Source of the DNA: Chrysomallon squamiferum
Taxonomy: Eukaryota; Mollusca; Gastropoda; Neomphalida; Peltospiridae
DNA length: 64,000 nt
NCBI GenBank assembly: GCA_012295275.1
Contig: CM022670.1
Coordinates: forward strand, 25,236,755 to 25,300,754
Reading direction: 5' to 3'
A model generated the notes under the pieces. It was given only the letters and a program-made list of their open reading frames with translations. It searched no databases and was not told the DNA's origin. A program made the translations under genes and the position numbers. This document shows, one piece after another, positions 1-60,200 of the stretch. The first letter of the stretch is position 1. Each line of letters opens with the position of its first letter.

Positions 1-228
1 CTCTAACAGTTATACGTACTGACATAATTTGTCGTTTTTAACGTTTTATTTTTGCACAGTTTTAATTTGGTTCTGTTTTTCATTTTTCTTATTCTTCGTT
101 TTATAATTACTTTCGTATCAAAAGTAGTAGCAGCAGTGACAGTAGTAGTTGTAGTAGTAGTAGTAATAATAGTTGGTTTTGTTGCTGCGGTGGTAATAGT
201 AGTAGTAATAAAAGTAGTAGTAGGATAA

Positions 229-656
229 TTTCTTTTTCTGACCATGGAGCGTAAGAAAGTGAGTGCAAAGGACAGTGCTGAGAAGAAGAAGCGGATGATG
301 TCCATTGAATTAAAGCATGTCATAATAGCGAGGTGTGCATGTAATCGACTTGGCTAGACAGTTTGAGCGCAGTACTTATACGATATGTACCATTCTGAAA
401 CAGAAGGAGTCGATAAAGGCTGTAACTCTAGCCAAAAGCGTTAAAATAATTTGTCTGAACTCAAAGATAAACACACTGTACAAATCAATTTAATTATTTA
501 CATTCTCTTTTTTTTTTTTTTTTGTACAATATTTGTCATTTATAAATTCAATATGTTTTATTTAAAAACACGTTACAAAAAAAAAAAAAAAAATGGTATT
601 GTTTTGTGGCGCTGGAACGGATTAATGGTGTCTCAGTTAATTTCATTTGGAAAATT
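229..656 (+). mobile_element. Tigger/pogo-like element, truncated copy 1
   Basis: From the 'ctgaccatgga' start region to the 'cagttaatttca' region it matches the complete element at 938-1666, but both terminal repeats are missing. It keeps a start codon at 244 and a relic of a transposase N-terminus (M-E-R-K-K-V-S-A-K...), which breaks after K-H-V-I-I-A. On its left the element is replaced by GTA/TAA triplet-rich sequence (about 127-225), and on its right by poly(T). Confidence 0.7.
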
Positions 657-937
657 TCTAACAAGGAAACATTTTTTTTTTTTTTTTTTTTTTTTGAGGA
701 AATTTATTTTAACTGCACTATAGAATTGGTCAAAGACTATGACACATTTTTTTTTTTCTTTACTACTACAGACGTACCACTTACGGCATGATTCCATGTC
801 CAGATTCCAGCACCCAGGCATTTGCAAAAATGTAAGCAATGAATTTTGTTTAATTTTCTTTCATTTTTATCCCCTAGGACCACAAGCTAGATATAACAGT
901 AGGAACGCATATCCTGGTTGTAAGTGTATAATATATA

Positions 938-1666
938 CAGTGGTACCTTGACTTACGAGTGCCTTAACGTACGAGTTTTCCGAGTTACGAGCAGTCGCTT
1001 GGTCGATTGTTTGCTTTGAGCTGCAAGCTAAATTTCAGATACGCCGCCAATAGTTGGCGCAACGAACAACACAACATCCTGCCAGCATCCCGCGTCTTAT
1101 ATGTTTACGTCACCTGTTTACCTCTATTGTGTTCTGTTTGCATTTTATGCAGTATTTTGCCAAATTTGTTTTTTCTGACCATGGATCATAAGAAAGTGAG
1201 TGTAAAGGACAGTGCTGAGATGAAGAAGCGGATGATATCCATTGAATTAAAGCATGAAATCATAGAAAAACATGAGCGAGGGGTGCATTTAGTCGACTTG
1301 GCTAGGCAGTACTAGTGTAGTACTTTTACGATATGTACTATACTGAAGCTGAAGAAGTCGATAAAGGCTGTAACTCTAGCCAAAGGCATTAAAATAATTT
1401 CTAACATCTCCAAGATAAATACACTTTACAAAACCAATTCATTTCTTTACATTCTCTTTTATTTTGTTTTTATACAATATTTGTCATTTATAAATACATT
1501 TTTCTTATTTAAAAAAAGAAAATAAATAAAAAATGGGGTGGTTTTGGGGACTGGAACGGGATAATGGTATTTCAGTTAATTTCACTTGGGAAAATTAATT
1601 TGATATACGAGCAAATTGAGTTACAAGCTTGGTCACAGAATGAATTAAACTCGTAAGGTACCACTG
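938..1666 (+). mobile_element. Tigger/pogo-like non-autonomous DNA transposon, copy 2 (complete ends)
   Basis: A 729-bp element with inverted ends (CAGTGGTACCTTGACTTACG on the left; the complement of CAGTGGTACCTTACGAGT on the right), flanked by TA on both sides (936-937 and 1667-1668), as expected of the Tc1/mariner superfamily. Inside, 1181-1315 encodes a short lysine-rich helix-turn-helix-like start of a transposase and then a stop. The DDE catalytic domain is absent, so it is an internally deleted, non-autonomous copy. Family assignment (Tigger/pogo) rests on the ends and on the CENP-B-like N-terminus. Confidence 0.8.
1181..1315 (+). pseudogene. Transposase N-terminal HTH relic (Tigger/pogo-like)
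   Basis: The 44-codon relic opens M-D-H-K-K-V-S-V-K and contains I-E-L-K-H-E-I-I-E-K-H-E-R-G-V, then L-A-R-Q-Y before a TAG stop. The pattern 'K..ii...e.G.....la..y' matches the first helix-turn-helix of CENP-B/Tigger DNA-binding domains. The second HTH and the DDE domain are missing. The copy at 38520-38795 continues past this point, so the stop here is a later mutation. Confidence 0.6.
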
Positions 1667-1668
1667 TA

Positions 1669-5647
<3,979 letters not shown>

Positions 5648-6205
5648 ATTTGCAACCCTCGTGTGCCTGCCAAGTCTAATTGCTCTGCAGTACTAGTTAC
5701 CAAACCACATATTCCTGCTGTGATGTGGTATTTGCTTTTATGATATTAATTTCTAAACTACAACTCCTGTTATGTCGTAGAATGTTTTTATAATACCAGT
5801 TTTAAAACCACAGATTTCTGTTATGACGTAGTGTTTTTATATATTTTTTGTAATACTAGTTTTCAAACCACACATTCATGTTATGCCTAGTATTTGGGTT
5901 TTTTAATCATACCAGATTCTAAACCAAGCATTCCTGTTACGACGTACGTAGTATTTGTTTTGACAATACTAGTTTCCAAATAACACCTTCCTGTTCGTTT
6001 TTATTATTTTCTCTGCAGCACTGGTTTCAAACCCATACGTACTTCGTATGTCACAGTATTTGTTTTTTAATAGTAGTTTTCAAACCACACATTTGTGTTC
6101 TGTCACATTCTTTATTCTATAATTCTTGTTTTAAATCCATACAGTCCTGTTCAGTTCTTCGTTATTTGCTATAAAACAAGTTTGTAATCGTCATGTATCA
6201 GCCTG
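5648..6205. repeat. Decayed minisatellite, period roughly 60-75 bp
   Basis: About eight diverged units follow the pattern 'tactagtttTcaaaccacacattcctgttatgacgtagtatttgtttt'. Recognisable starts include about 5690, 5810, 5856, 5925, 5969, 6020 and 6070. Length and sequence vary widely, so the array is old. Confidence 0.75.
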
Positions 6206-7127
6206 TCTATTCATATATACAATATATAATAAGAATAAGTGAACAAGTAAAAATGTAAATACGATTAAATATTAAAAAATCTTTCCAAGAAACAATAAAA
6301 CATTTTATACGTTTTTGAATAAAACGTCGAACTTTTGGTGTGCGTACAGCAGAATGGTTTAAAAAACAATAAATTCCATGTCGAGTTCTTTGTTTCTTTC
6401 TTTTTTTCATAACTTTTCTGTTGTCATAAACTTTTCTGATGCTTTAGTTTTTGCATGCATTTTATTCTTTTACTTGTTTTCTCAAACACATACATGAAAT
6501 TTTCCCTATTGCACACGTGCTCAAATCAATGCTTTACTCTGACTGATTAAGTAGCAAGAATCCTGAAAAATCCTTTATCCTTTTTGACCGAAAAATTTCA
6601 AAAAAACATGTTAATTCTAACTCGGCAAGTTACTTTCCTTCCAAATAAGGCGCCAGTTTCTTCCGCTCGGATCAGATTACAGAAGAAGCCCAGAGATCCT
6701 TCGTCAACACTACACGAATTTTCATATCGAACGTGTGTCCACTTCAAAACGAAAATGAATTTAACAAAGAAGAGTTCCAGAGCAAGCATTTGCTCAACAA
6801 ATCACAAAAGATTCTAACTGGTTTAATCATATTTCTGGTTTTTATGGTTTTAGATCGACGCCTACGGTTTCATGTTCAGTTTGTTTAATACTGTGTATTA
6901 AAATCTATAATTCACTTTTTCAAATATAACTGTACTTTGCACCTATTTCATACTTTAAACTGGGGTATCTGTTTTAGATAAAATTTGTTTTAAAGAGAAG
7001 TAAATAAAAGAAGAAATTACAAAAATCGTCTTCTATCACGTTTTGCTTTCAATTATGCTCACTGATTTTTTTTTTTTTTTTTTTTCATTCTCCCTTCTTA
7101 TGGTCTATACGCTTTTATCCACTAGTT
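6206..7127. other. Sequence 3' of the channel gene, probably including its 3' UTR
   Basis: It follows the TGA on the minus strand. The complement of AATAAA lies at 6461-6466 and complements of ATTAAA at about 6822 and 6884. Which one is used cannot be told from sequence alone. Confidence 0.4.
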
Positions 7128-42390
<35,263 letters not shown>

Positions 42391-42560
42391 CTTGGTGTAT
42401 TTTCTATAATCCTACCCCTTGTCGTGAACTAGGTGCTTCGCGATGGTAACTTGTGAGAAAAGCAGAATTTTTCGCACTTCTGCGGACGCGAGATTTCACT
42501 AGACTGTACTCGGAATCGATTCGTAACGCTCCGTAAGATTCCCAAACTCATGAGACGCGG
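42391..42560 (-). promoter_or_regulatory. Probable 5' UTR / proximal upstream region of the channel gene
   Basis: The sequence just upstream of the start codon is richer in CG dinucleotides than its surroundings (for example near 42436-42442 and 42483-42492). It has in-frame stops, as a leader would. I see no clear TATA box or initiator, so the transcription start and any upstream non-coding exon are unknown. Confidence 0.3.
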
Positions 42561-50506
<7,946 letters not shown>

Positions 50507-52791
50507 AAAGAAAAAATCATCAAAGATTTAAAAGCTCTTATAAATCATGCGATATATACTTTCAGAGCATTAAATATTTATTTTCGGCAGACATTTATTT
50601 CCTTAATGTAAATCACTTTGAGCAGTACAGTCGAATGGTTATTGTTTTTTTATCAAGAAATGAAAGAGATTTCTTTCACACACCTGCATCGGGTAAACAA
50701 CACTGACGTATAATTCTTCTTGTGAAGTGATAGCAAATTTACAGCATTTTGTATTTGATGCTCCCCCTGTTTAATAGAACAAAATGAACACGAAGACAAG
50801 AAAGACACTTATAGACACTCTCTCCAACAAGTGTATCTTCTTTCTATACGTATAAATAATTTACCAGCGAAGTATATTTTTCTTCGATATAAATACATCT
50901 GTTATCAATTTAGGTTTGTACTGAAATCTAAAGTCCATAATTTCTTGGAAAGATTTCAGTTAAATTGTAAGCATATTTTGAGAGAGCAATATCGAGAAAA
51001 AAGAAGGTCATTAAATTGTCCGTCACATATAGAAAATCTTAAATGGAAAACACCTGAACATTCATTTTTTTTTTTTTTTCTCTCTATTTATATATTAGCA
51101 GTAGAACATAGTGAGACACGTTTTCGATTATTTCCATTACTGTTTTTGATTTTTAAAATACGTTAATCATGGCGATGATGATGCTGATAATGATGATTGC
51201 AACAACGACATATGATGTTGATACTAGTAATAATGATAATCATAATGAAGGAGGAATAAGAAACAACAACTTGGTATCAAACTGATTTTGGCAACATATT
51301 GCACAACAGTTTGTATTCATGATCGACTGAGAGTCTGGTGGGAGGCATATTAAAAATAGGGAGAGGAAATCTAAATCGTAACAAAAACAAACACAACCAA
51401 AAAATCTTTATAACTTTACAAAAACATAAACCACTAACGAGTGCGTTGCCACCATTTAACGTATAATATCAATCTGATCAGATACTCATACACAAACTCT
51501 ATTTGTCACAACAGTATTCTCTAATCAAAAATACATTTCATGTCTGTTTCAGATATAATCATTTCCTCTGTTATTAACAATAATAAAATGAAAAAGAAGA
51601 TCACGTAAAAGAATAAAAGAAACCGATGAAATTCATAATGAAGAAGTAACGCTGACTGTTTTATGTCGAACTTTCTCTGCATAGTGCTAAAGTTCAGATA
51701 AGTTTTATTTTAAGACGAAAGAAAAAAAGAAGAAAAAAAACAGAATTGTTTATGATTATGCAATCGACCGATCGATCCGCGGTGTCGAAAGCGGTCGTAA
51801 ATAGTCCTGTACACCAAGTTCTCAACTTTGGTACTAACGGTGTCTGAAAACTTGCTGGACAGTTGTAAATCTAGTCTGTTTCGTTCCTACACTTTTAATT
51901 CCGACTACAAATGTATTCGATTTCAAAGGAGCCCAAACGTATCGATCAGAAAAGAATTCATCAAACATATCAAAGACTGTTTCGAAAGTGTGCGCGACTG
52001 GGCGCTTGGTGCAAATCACAGACGACTACGTAACTTAAATGTTCTCACATCTATAACTTCAGGGCACGTCTGGTAAAATTAAAGGATTCTACGTTTTAGA
52101 TCAGTTGTTATCCAATTATTCCTCGTTGTGTGTGCACGTGAATCAATATGTGGTGTATCATAAGTATAAATGTCATCGTGACATTTTTATAATCCTCAAA
52201 AGAGCTTAATTTTATCATTATTTGATAAGATTGTTTTATTTCCCTCCCACATTGCAGAAATAAATTTGATAATATCATTTTGAATGAGATTTTATTACTG
52301 ACATTTGTTGAGTTTTTTAGTGTATTTTATTCTATTTATTATTATATATATTTTTTTCATTTTATTTTATTTTGTTAACTTATTTATTTAAATATACATT
52401 TATTTCATTTATACAGTTAATTACCTCATCATTAATTTTGGGGGCTATTTTTTTATAGTTTATCATGGAACCCGATTTCTGTTTTCTTTCTCTTTTTTCT
52501 TTCTTCTTTGTTTTTCTTCTGATTTTCAAATAACTGTTTATTTCTTTAAAATTCTCAAAAACAATTTATCGAAAGTAATGAGATATTTCTGCGTGGGCAT
52601 ATTTGAAAATTGTGTGTTTGGATATGTGCGCTGTTTTACTTTTGTGCTATTCGTTTGTTGAATCTGACAAAACATAAATATAAATATCGCAGTGACTTGT
52701 TGACTTGTATATAACTACTAATGCTTGATCAGAAACCCGTTATGAAAGTTCAGACTTTAACAGACTGATAGTAAGCGTATACTGAGTATGT

Positions 52792-53046
52792 TTGTATGTG
52801 CATATTAATATATGTGTATGTATGTATGTATGTATGCGTGTGTGTGTGTATATATATATATATGTGTGTGTGTATATATATGTGTGTGTGTGTATATATA
52901 TATATATGTATATATATGTGTGTGTGTGTATATATATATATGCGTGTGTGTGTGTATATATACATATGTACGTATACATAAATACATGTATATGTGAATG
53001 TATGTAGGTATGTGTGTATATGTATATGTATATATGTTCATGTGTT

Positions 53047-53079
<33 letters not shown>

Positions 53080-53162
53080 CTACACACATATATATATATA
53101 TGTATGTATGTATATCTGTGTGTATGTGTGTATGACCATGTATGTATGTATATATGTGTGTA
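52792..53162. repeat. TG/TA/TATG-rich compound microsatellite
   Basis: About 370 bp of alternating TG and TA blocks, purine-pyrimidine alternating nearly throughout. All reading frames here are low-complexity artefacts. Confidence 0.93.
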
Positions 53163-54610
53163 TTCTAAAAGGTTCCTAAAAATTACTCGACACTCTGAAT
53201 AACTCTTTAATTTTATTTATCTTTGTTTCTCTCTCCTTTTTTTTAAAATTTATTATTACATGTCTTAAAATGAATACTGATTTCCGTACACAAAAATCAA
53301 ACTGTCGTATTCTTTTCTTCAGCTATATTTGAAATCATTAATGGATTACAACAAATAAAACACGCGTAGGTTTTCATCCAATTTACCAGCTTTGTGACTC
53401 AGCATTGAATTATCGACCTTCCTGTGGACTTAAACTTTGAAGATTGCTAATGCATGGAATTAAAATATTTTTTTTTAATTTTCAATATAATTTTTTTTTT
53501 TCCCTTAATAATGTTTACTGACATGGATTGTCGACATGCTTCTCAGAATGTCAAATGGCTAAGAAAGCAAACGAAAATAGAATTCTAGAATCTAACGAGC
53601 AATTCAGGGCGTGGTCTAAGACGTATAATGTAGGTTATTGATTAACTTCAGAATGCAGATTGTTTTTTGTTTTTTTTGTTGGTTTTTTTTTTTGGCTCAT
53701 CATGTCCTCTGTGGGTCGTTTGAAGAGTCATTATAATAAAAGATGTTATCGTGTTTTAAATTTCCATGAAATACCGATATAACAGAAACAAACATCTTAA
53801 CAGTAGTGTAACAGTATTCACCAGAACCGAAACAACAAGATACAGGAATTGTTTCTTTGTGAAATCTATTTCTGAAATGTAGCAAAAGAGATCATTTTCC
53901 TCAATAAAAAAAGGAAAACATTCTTTTCAACTATTATAAAAGTAGTACAGACATTAATTCGCATTTCTGGAATAACTGGGTAACTGTACTTGAATTCACA
54001 GAATTTCTGGGCTATTTTCTATCTCAGATCGCCAGGCGTTTAGAAGTGTATTAAGTGGTCTGTCAAACAGGTATTTGTTACAGATCTTTTAGTGTGCTGT
54101 GTGTGCGTGTGTATTCTGTGCGGGAATAAAAAAAAAAAAATCATATTTATTTCGATATTTGATACTTGGAGAGGGGTGGGCGGATGGCCTTGCCCGTTCA
54201 TTTGAAAAAAAAAAAAAAAAAAAAAAAAAAGAGAGATAAAATAGAAAATAAAATAGTTCAAAATAGATCAGGCTGAATCAACAGTTTGCAGCTTAAGCCG
54301 AGTTTGCCTGCTGTGCTGTATTTAAACAGCAGAAAGATAGCTGAACTGATTCTCATACAAAGTGTCAGTCTATTTGCAGGTTTCCATAGCCACTTACTGA
54401 CAAAGATAACGAAACCCTGGAGACATGCAAAAGCATCCATACGGCACCACGTGAATGTTTTTTCTGTAATAAATGATATTAAAGCAATATCTCCGGCTGT
54501 TCTGTATATATGTATAGATTATTTACAAAACCGATCATGTTTTTCAATGGTTTCAAAACTCTTACTATTTAACGAAGGCACAGCTACTAGTTTCAGTATC
54601 ATAACATATC

Positions 54611-54680
<70 letters not shown>
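54611..54680. repeat. (CT)n microsatellite
   Basis: A perfect CT run of about 70 bp in the upstream intergenic region. Confidence 0.98.
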
Positions 54681-54682
<2 letters not shown>

Positions 54683-54996
54683 TTTGTGTTTGTTTTATAA
54701 TCTATGATGTGTTTCTCTTTTGTACTTTTCACAAAAATTACAACTCAGTCACCGTTCAGTAAATGAAAGACATTCTTAATCATGGATTACCTCCTTCAAA
54801 ATCATGTATCTTCTTCTATAAAAATGTATTTTTTTATTTTATTTTTTTGGTATCACAACTCAATTTCTCTTTTATTTTTAATTTTTTGACAAATTAAATT
54901 ACAAGACTATCAAAATTCAATAAATGAAGGAATCAGTGAAAGAAAATTACGTTCGTTGAATGTAAAAATATTATCATAGCCCTGTTTCATCTTATA

Positions 54997-55037
<41 letters not shown>

Positions 55038-55440
55038 GGAAGAAATAAATAAATATTTCATTTGTACTCTTAACAAACATATTAAATTACTATGATATCA
55101 AAATGTAATAACTGAGATAATCAATAAAAAAAAAAATAAAAAAAAAAAACTAGTTACTTGAAATAACAAGATTTGTTTAATATGTGTCTGATATTCGATG
55201 TGTGCTAATAAAAATGAGGTTTTATTATTCTGTAATCGATTTACATTTTTCTTCTTTTTCAATTACTCCGAGTCTGATTTCGTCTATAAAAACACGAGCG
55301 AGCTTTGTTAAGATCTGAATTAAAGTGTTGCCTTTATTGTCCGCTCAGACACTGATGTACACAGAGAAAAAACAAGTTTTCTTTAACGACTGAGCTCAGT
55401 ATTACGTGGTTACATTGTACGTTATTGTCTTACAGATATC

Positions 55441-55650
55441 CAATTATAACTTGCGGTATCATTTTATTTTCAATTATAATTTGTCTTCACATTTTATTTT
55501 CAATTATAATTTGTCTTCACATTTTATTTTCAATTATAATTTGTCCTCACATCTTATTTTCAATTATAATTTGTCTTCACATTTTATTTTCAATTATAAT
55601 TTGGATTATCATTTTATTTTTTGTGATAATTTGTATTATCATTAAAATGT
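55441..55650. repeat. 30-bp minisatellite (7 units)
   Basis: The unit 'caattataatttgtcttcacattttatttt' repeats in exact 30-bp steps from 55441, with the last two units diverged. It is followed by a (TTTTA)n tract at about 55680-55757. Confidence 0.93.
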
Positions 55651-56999
55651 TTATTTTCAGTTATAATTTATATTGTCTTTTTATTTTATTTTATTTTATT
55701 TATATTTTATTTTATTTTATTACTTTTTATTTCATTTTATTTTATTTTATTTTATTTAGTTTTTTGTCACTGCAAATACTGGGGAAACTTTGTGGCTCAA
55801 TGTGTACTTGAATGATTATTTTTGATAGACGCATGCGTCTGTGCGTGTGTGCGTGTGGGCGTCCCTGCGAGTGGTGTGTTTGGATACAATATTAACTGTG
55901 TACATGTGTGTATGTATGTGTGTGTGTGTGTGTGTGTGTGTTCGTGCGCGCGCGAAATACACGAGTTTTTCATTGTGGATGTGCCAGTGACCTAACTCAC
56001 TTGCTGGCAATCTATAAGCTTTGCAACATAAACCAATTAATCAACATCCCTATGTGTTTCTTCTTTCAAACTAAAACATTAATTTAAAGATATAAAAATT
56101 TAATGATATTTAAATATTAATCTCTTCACTGCAATATTAAATAAAATATTTCCGTGAAACCGCTGCACGAACGATTAAATCTGACGAATGTTGACATCTT
56201 CCTTGAGAAACCAATAACAAATATAATGAAACAATCGTTTAATAGTACTTTTATATGTTTTAGAAAATGACTGTTTGTGGCTACATTCACTTAATGGTCA
56301 TAGCATTTCTAATAAAAATGTATCGTACTAGAAATAACGAATATGTATATATTTTAATATCATTTGAAGAAAGCTTCAAAGTTTAAGTTTTATGTTAAGT
56401 TTATCTGGTGTTTCATGTTGAACTGGTTTTATGTGTGCATCATAGAGAAAAAATATCTGCTTTTTTATCTTCTGATCAATGAAATGTTTTTATGAGAAAA
56501 AGATAAACATTTGTATGTTATTTAATATAGCTATTTATAGGATATACATGATGTGAACATGTTTAAAGGCTGAAAATATGATTTACTGTTATTTTTCATG
56601 TCTTCTTGCTCACTATATGTGTGTGTATATATATATATATATATGTAGAAGAAGAAAAATTAGCGAAAAATTATTAAACAAAGCTCTGCTTATTGTTGAC
56701 AGGAATATTAATGATACCACAGAACAACAATATCAACAAACAGCAGCAATAACAAACAAGAATAATTAAAAGTAAAACACAATAACAAAAAAAAAAAAAA
56801 AAACATGAACTGTTTTGCAAAGCCCAAAAACAAACTGATGATTAACCTGATTAGTAGATATCTGGCTCAGGGTATTGTAAGTCTCGAGATGAATACTACT
56901 CACAGTGTCACAAGTGTTCCATTGCAACACGAGTGCAGTAATTGGTTTATGATGCTTTTATCGGGTTAATTGTTAAAATATTTATTATGTATTACTTAA

Positions 57000-57298
<299 letters not shown>

Positions 57299-60200
57299 TA
57301 TCTTTAGAACATCATTTACAGAAGAACCACAGGATGTCCTTTTATTTTATTTTTAATCATGGATTCCAACCGATATGCTAATATTTATCAACTTTGTTTA
57401 AGATAGTTAAGTATACAAAGCAAATGTCTGGTGACCTTTGAAAAGGCTTCTGAAATAACTCTGCAAATAGGTTAAAGAGCGATACGTCTCGTTTTCTGCG
57501 TTCGTTAGAACATCACGATGTCTTTTCCCTTCTGCATTAAATTTTCTAAAAAAAAAACGTTTTGCATCTGAAGCTATTCGCCTGCAGTGACTTGATCATT
57601 TGCCACTTGTCTGTATTCATTCGTTCCTTCGTTGATTAGTTCTTTCACTACTTCATTGATCATTCTTTCATCTGATTATTATTTAATATAAGAAAGTTCA
57701 GCTGAAGCGGTGTAAAGATTTATGCATCAGATAGTTATTGTGTTTATTAAAAAAAGAACTGCACAGTCAGTTTGCTGCCAGAAAAAAAGCACTGTCTGTC
57801 TGCACACATCACATTATAAGTATTTGAGGAACAGCTGTCATTCTGATAACTACATTTATATTGCCGTACTTTTAGCTGAAAATATCTGTGTTGTCAAACC
57901 TAGTCTTACATCTGTTCTTCCTTTCACCACTAGCAGATTATTTATAAGCATTGTTTCGTAGTCTGTTCTCGTACGTTATAACGGTAATCTCATTCTGCGG
58001 TACTGTGTGTAATATGTGTGGTTTGCAGGAAGAAGGTAAATAAATTAGGGATACTACCAAGTGTTTGTTTGGTTTGTAAAACTAACCTTTTTTAATAATA
58101 AAGTATAAAAAAATCCGTTTTTTTTGTTTTTTTTTATATATATATCCAAGTAATTGTTTTATGAATTATATCGTTGTCAATTAGACAGACTGACAATAGA
58201 TTAAATATATATTTTAACTAATAATATGGCTTATATCCATATAACTGTTTTGTTTCATTTTACTACACCTTGATTTTTGCTATCAAATTAAATGATATTT
58301 CGTAAAATAAAAGGTAAACATCGTAGGTAATTATATCAAAGTGTTTTTTGTGTTTTTTTTAGTTGTTTTTATCGGCCGGTATATCTTCATAAATAAACAA
58401 TAACAATAGACTAAATACGTTTCTTTGCGGACACAATACAAGCAAAATACAATTGCTGTCAATCAAAAATCATTGTTTTGTTGGGTTTTAAGTCTGACCT
58501 TTACTAAAATTAAAGTATAGCAAGACTAATTAAATATTTGTATAATATAAAGCTATGAATATATTCATATAGTATTACACAAAATACCCAGAGGAAGAGA
58601 ATGTGCAATGTTGTCGTCTCCCCATCTTTGTTTACTTCATTTCGAACATACGAATTAAATAAAGGAAAGACTGAATTAGTGAGCCAGTCAGTCTATCAAT
58701 TCTATTACACAAACCACTAATGTTTTTAATAATTTGATTTTTATATGAATATACTCTAAATACACTCTAAATTAATGTTAGCTTTAGACAAACAATATTT
58801 TAGATTTGTACAACGTGTGTAATAAAGATTACATATTTAGATAGAAATCGATTTACAATTTACAAGATGAAGTTATTTCTATAGAAACAGGAACACTGTT
58901 GTGTTATGTTATATTATGTAAGATTAAGATATGTTATGATTATAATATGTTACACTTTACGTTACATTATGCTTTTCTAAACAACGTTATAGTATATTAA
59001 ATATACTCCTAATCGCAGTTACTTGTAATATTACACATTTTCAGTTTAACTGACATATTAATTCTTTCTTTCCTAAAAAAAAAAACCCAAACACTTCGGA
59101 ACCTCAGAGACTTTCAAAGCCTTGATACTGAAATATTATGTAAAATCAATTACCATGTATTATGTTGTATCGTTGATTTGATTTGTTTTTTTTAACAGTA
59201 TTCAGCCAAATGAAAAATTACGTAAATGTTACAACAGCAGAATATAATTATCTTGCGAAAGTATCAGTAAGGACGTGAAATCGTGCTAACGCCACGGTTT
59301 TCACGTCACGATAGACACTTCTCCTTGCACCGTAAGCTCCCTCTTGTTATTCGAGAAAAACAATCAGCGAACGGGTCAGAAATAGAAAACAAAAATCAAA
59401 GTGTACTGGAATATGCAGTAACAAGAGATTTAGCTTGTTTGTGGGAGATTTTTCAATCAAGAAAATTATTAACTGTTTTGTTATTCTGTCAGAAAAAAAA
59501 AAAAAAAAAATTCATTTTCCACGCTGCTCGACATGTGCTTTTATTTAAAGTAATGGGGGAGGGGAATACGCGAGAAATGTTTAATACACTCCAGTACTTA
59601 AAACTAAGGTCGTCGTGTTTAAGAGATTGCGTGAGATTGTGTGAAGAAAAACGAAGATTTCTTCTTCGTTTTTTTTTTTTTTTTTTTTTTTTTCACAATT
59701 TTATTTTTCCATTTAGAAATGAACCACTTGGTACTTTAGCTGGTCATTTTTATAAATTTTATTTAAAAGGAATTGCATGTAACTGTTAGAGGATTGTAAA
59801 ATAAAATGTACTTTGTTTTTGTTTCTTTAAGAGACGATCTCAGTATGCAATATATTTAAACGATTTATTATAAGTGACTGAATAGCACGTTGTGATATCT
59901 AAACATTTAAAAATGTTGCACTGTATGAAGGCACCTTTATGGGATGCTTTTTTTCTTCTTCGTCTTCTTTTTTTATTTTTATTTTTTAAATTTGAACACT
60001 GTATTTAACATTTTTCATCAGTAACATTGCCTTCATGTTTACTCTGCTATTGAGAAGTTATATATTGTTTCCATTTCCGTCATACGCTATTGATAAGATC
60101 AGCAACCTTCGTGATTACGTATTCAGACAGTGAGACACAATTACGTTCATTTCAAACTATCAAATGGAAAACAGTTGAAAACATGGGACACAGTCAGAAA

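Noticed and set aside
6584-6817. Opposed frames on both strands 3' of the channel stop codon
   Set aside because: They probably lie in the 3' UTR or flank and show no homology; the two strands overlap by chance.
54286-54762. 158-codon plus-strand frame
   Set aside because: The last third is the CT microsatellite and the rest resembles nothing known.
59283-59789. 168-codon plus-strand frame
   Set aside because: Held open by poly(A) and poly(T) runs that give poly-Lys and poly-Phe. No recognisable family.
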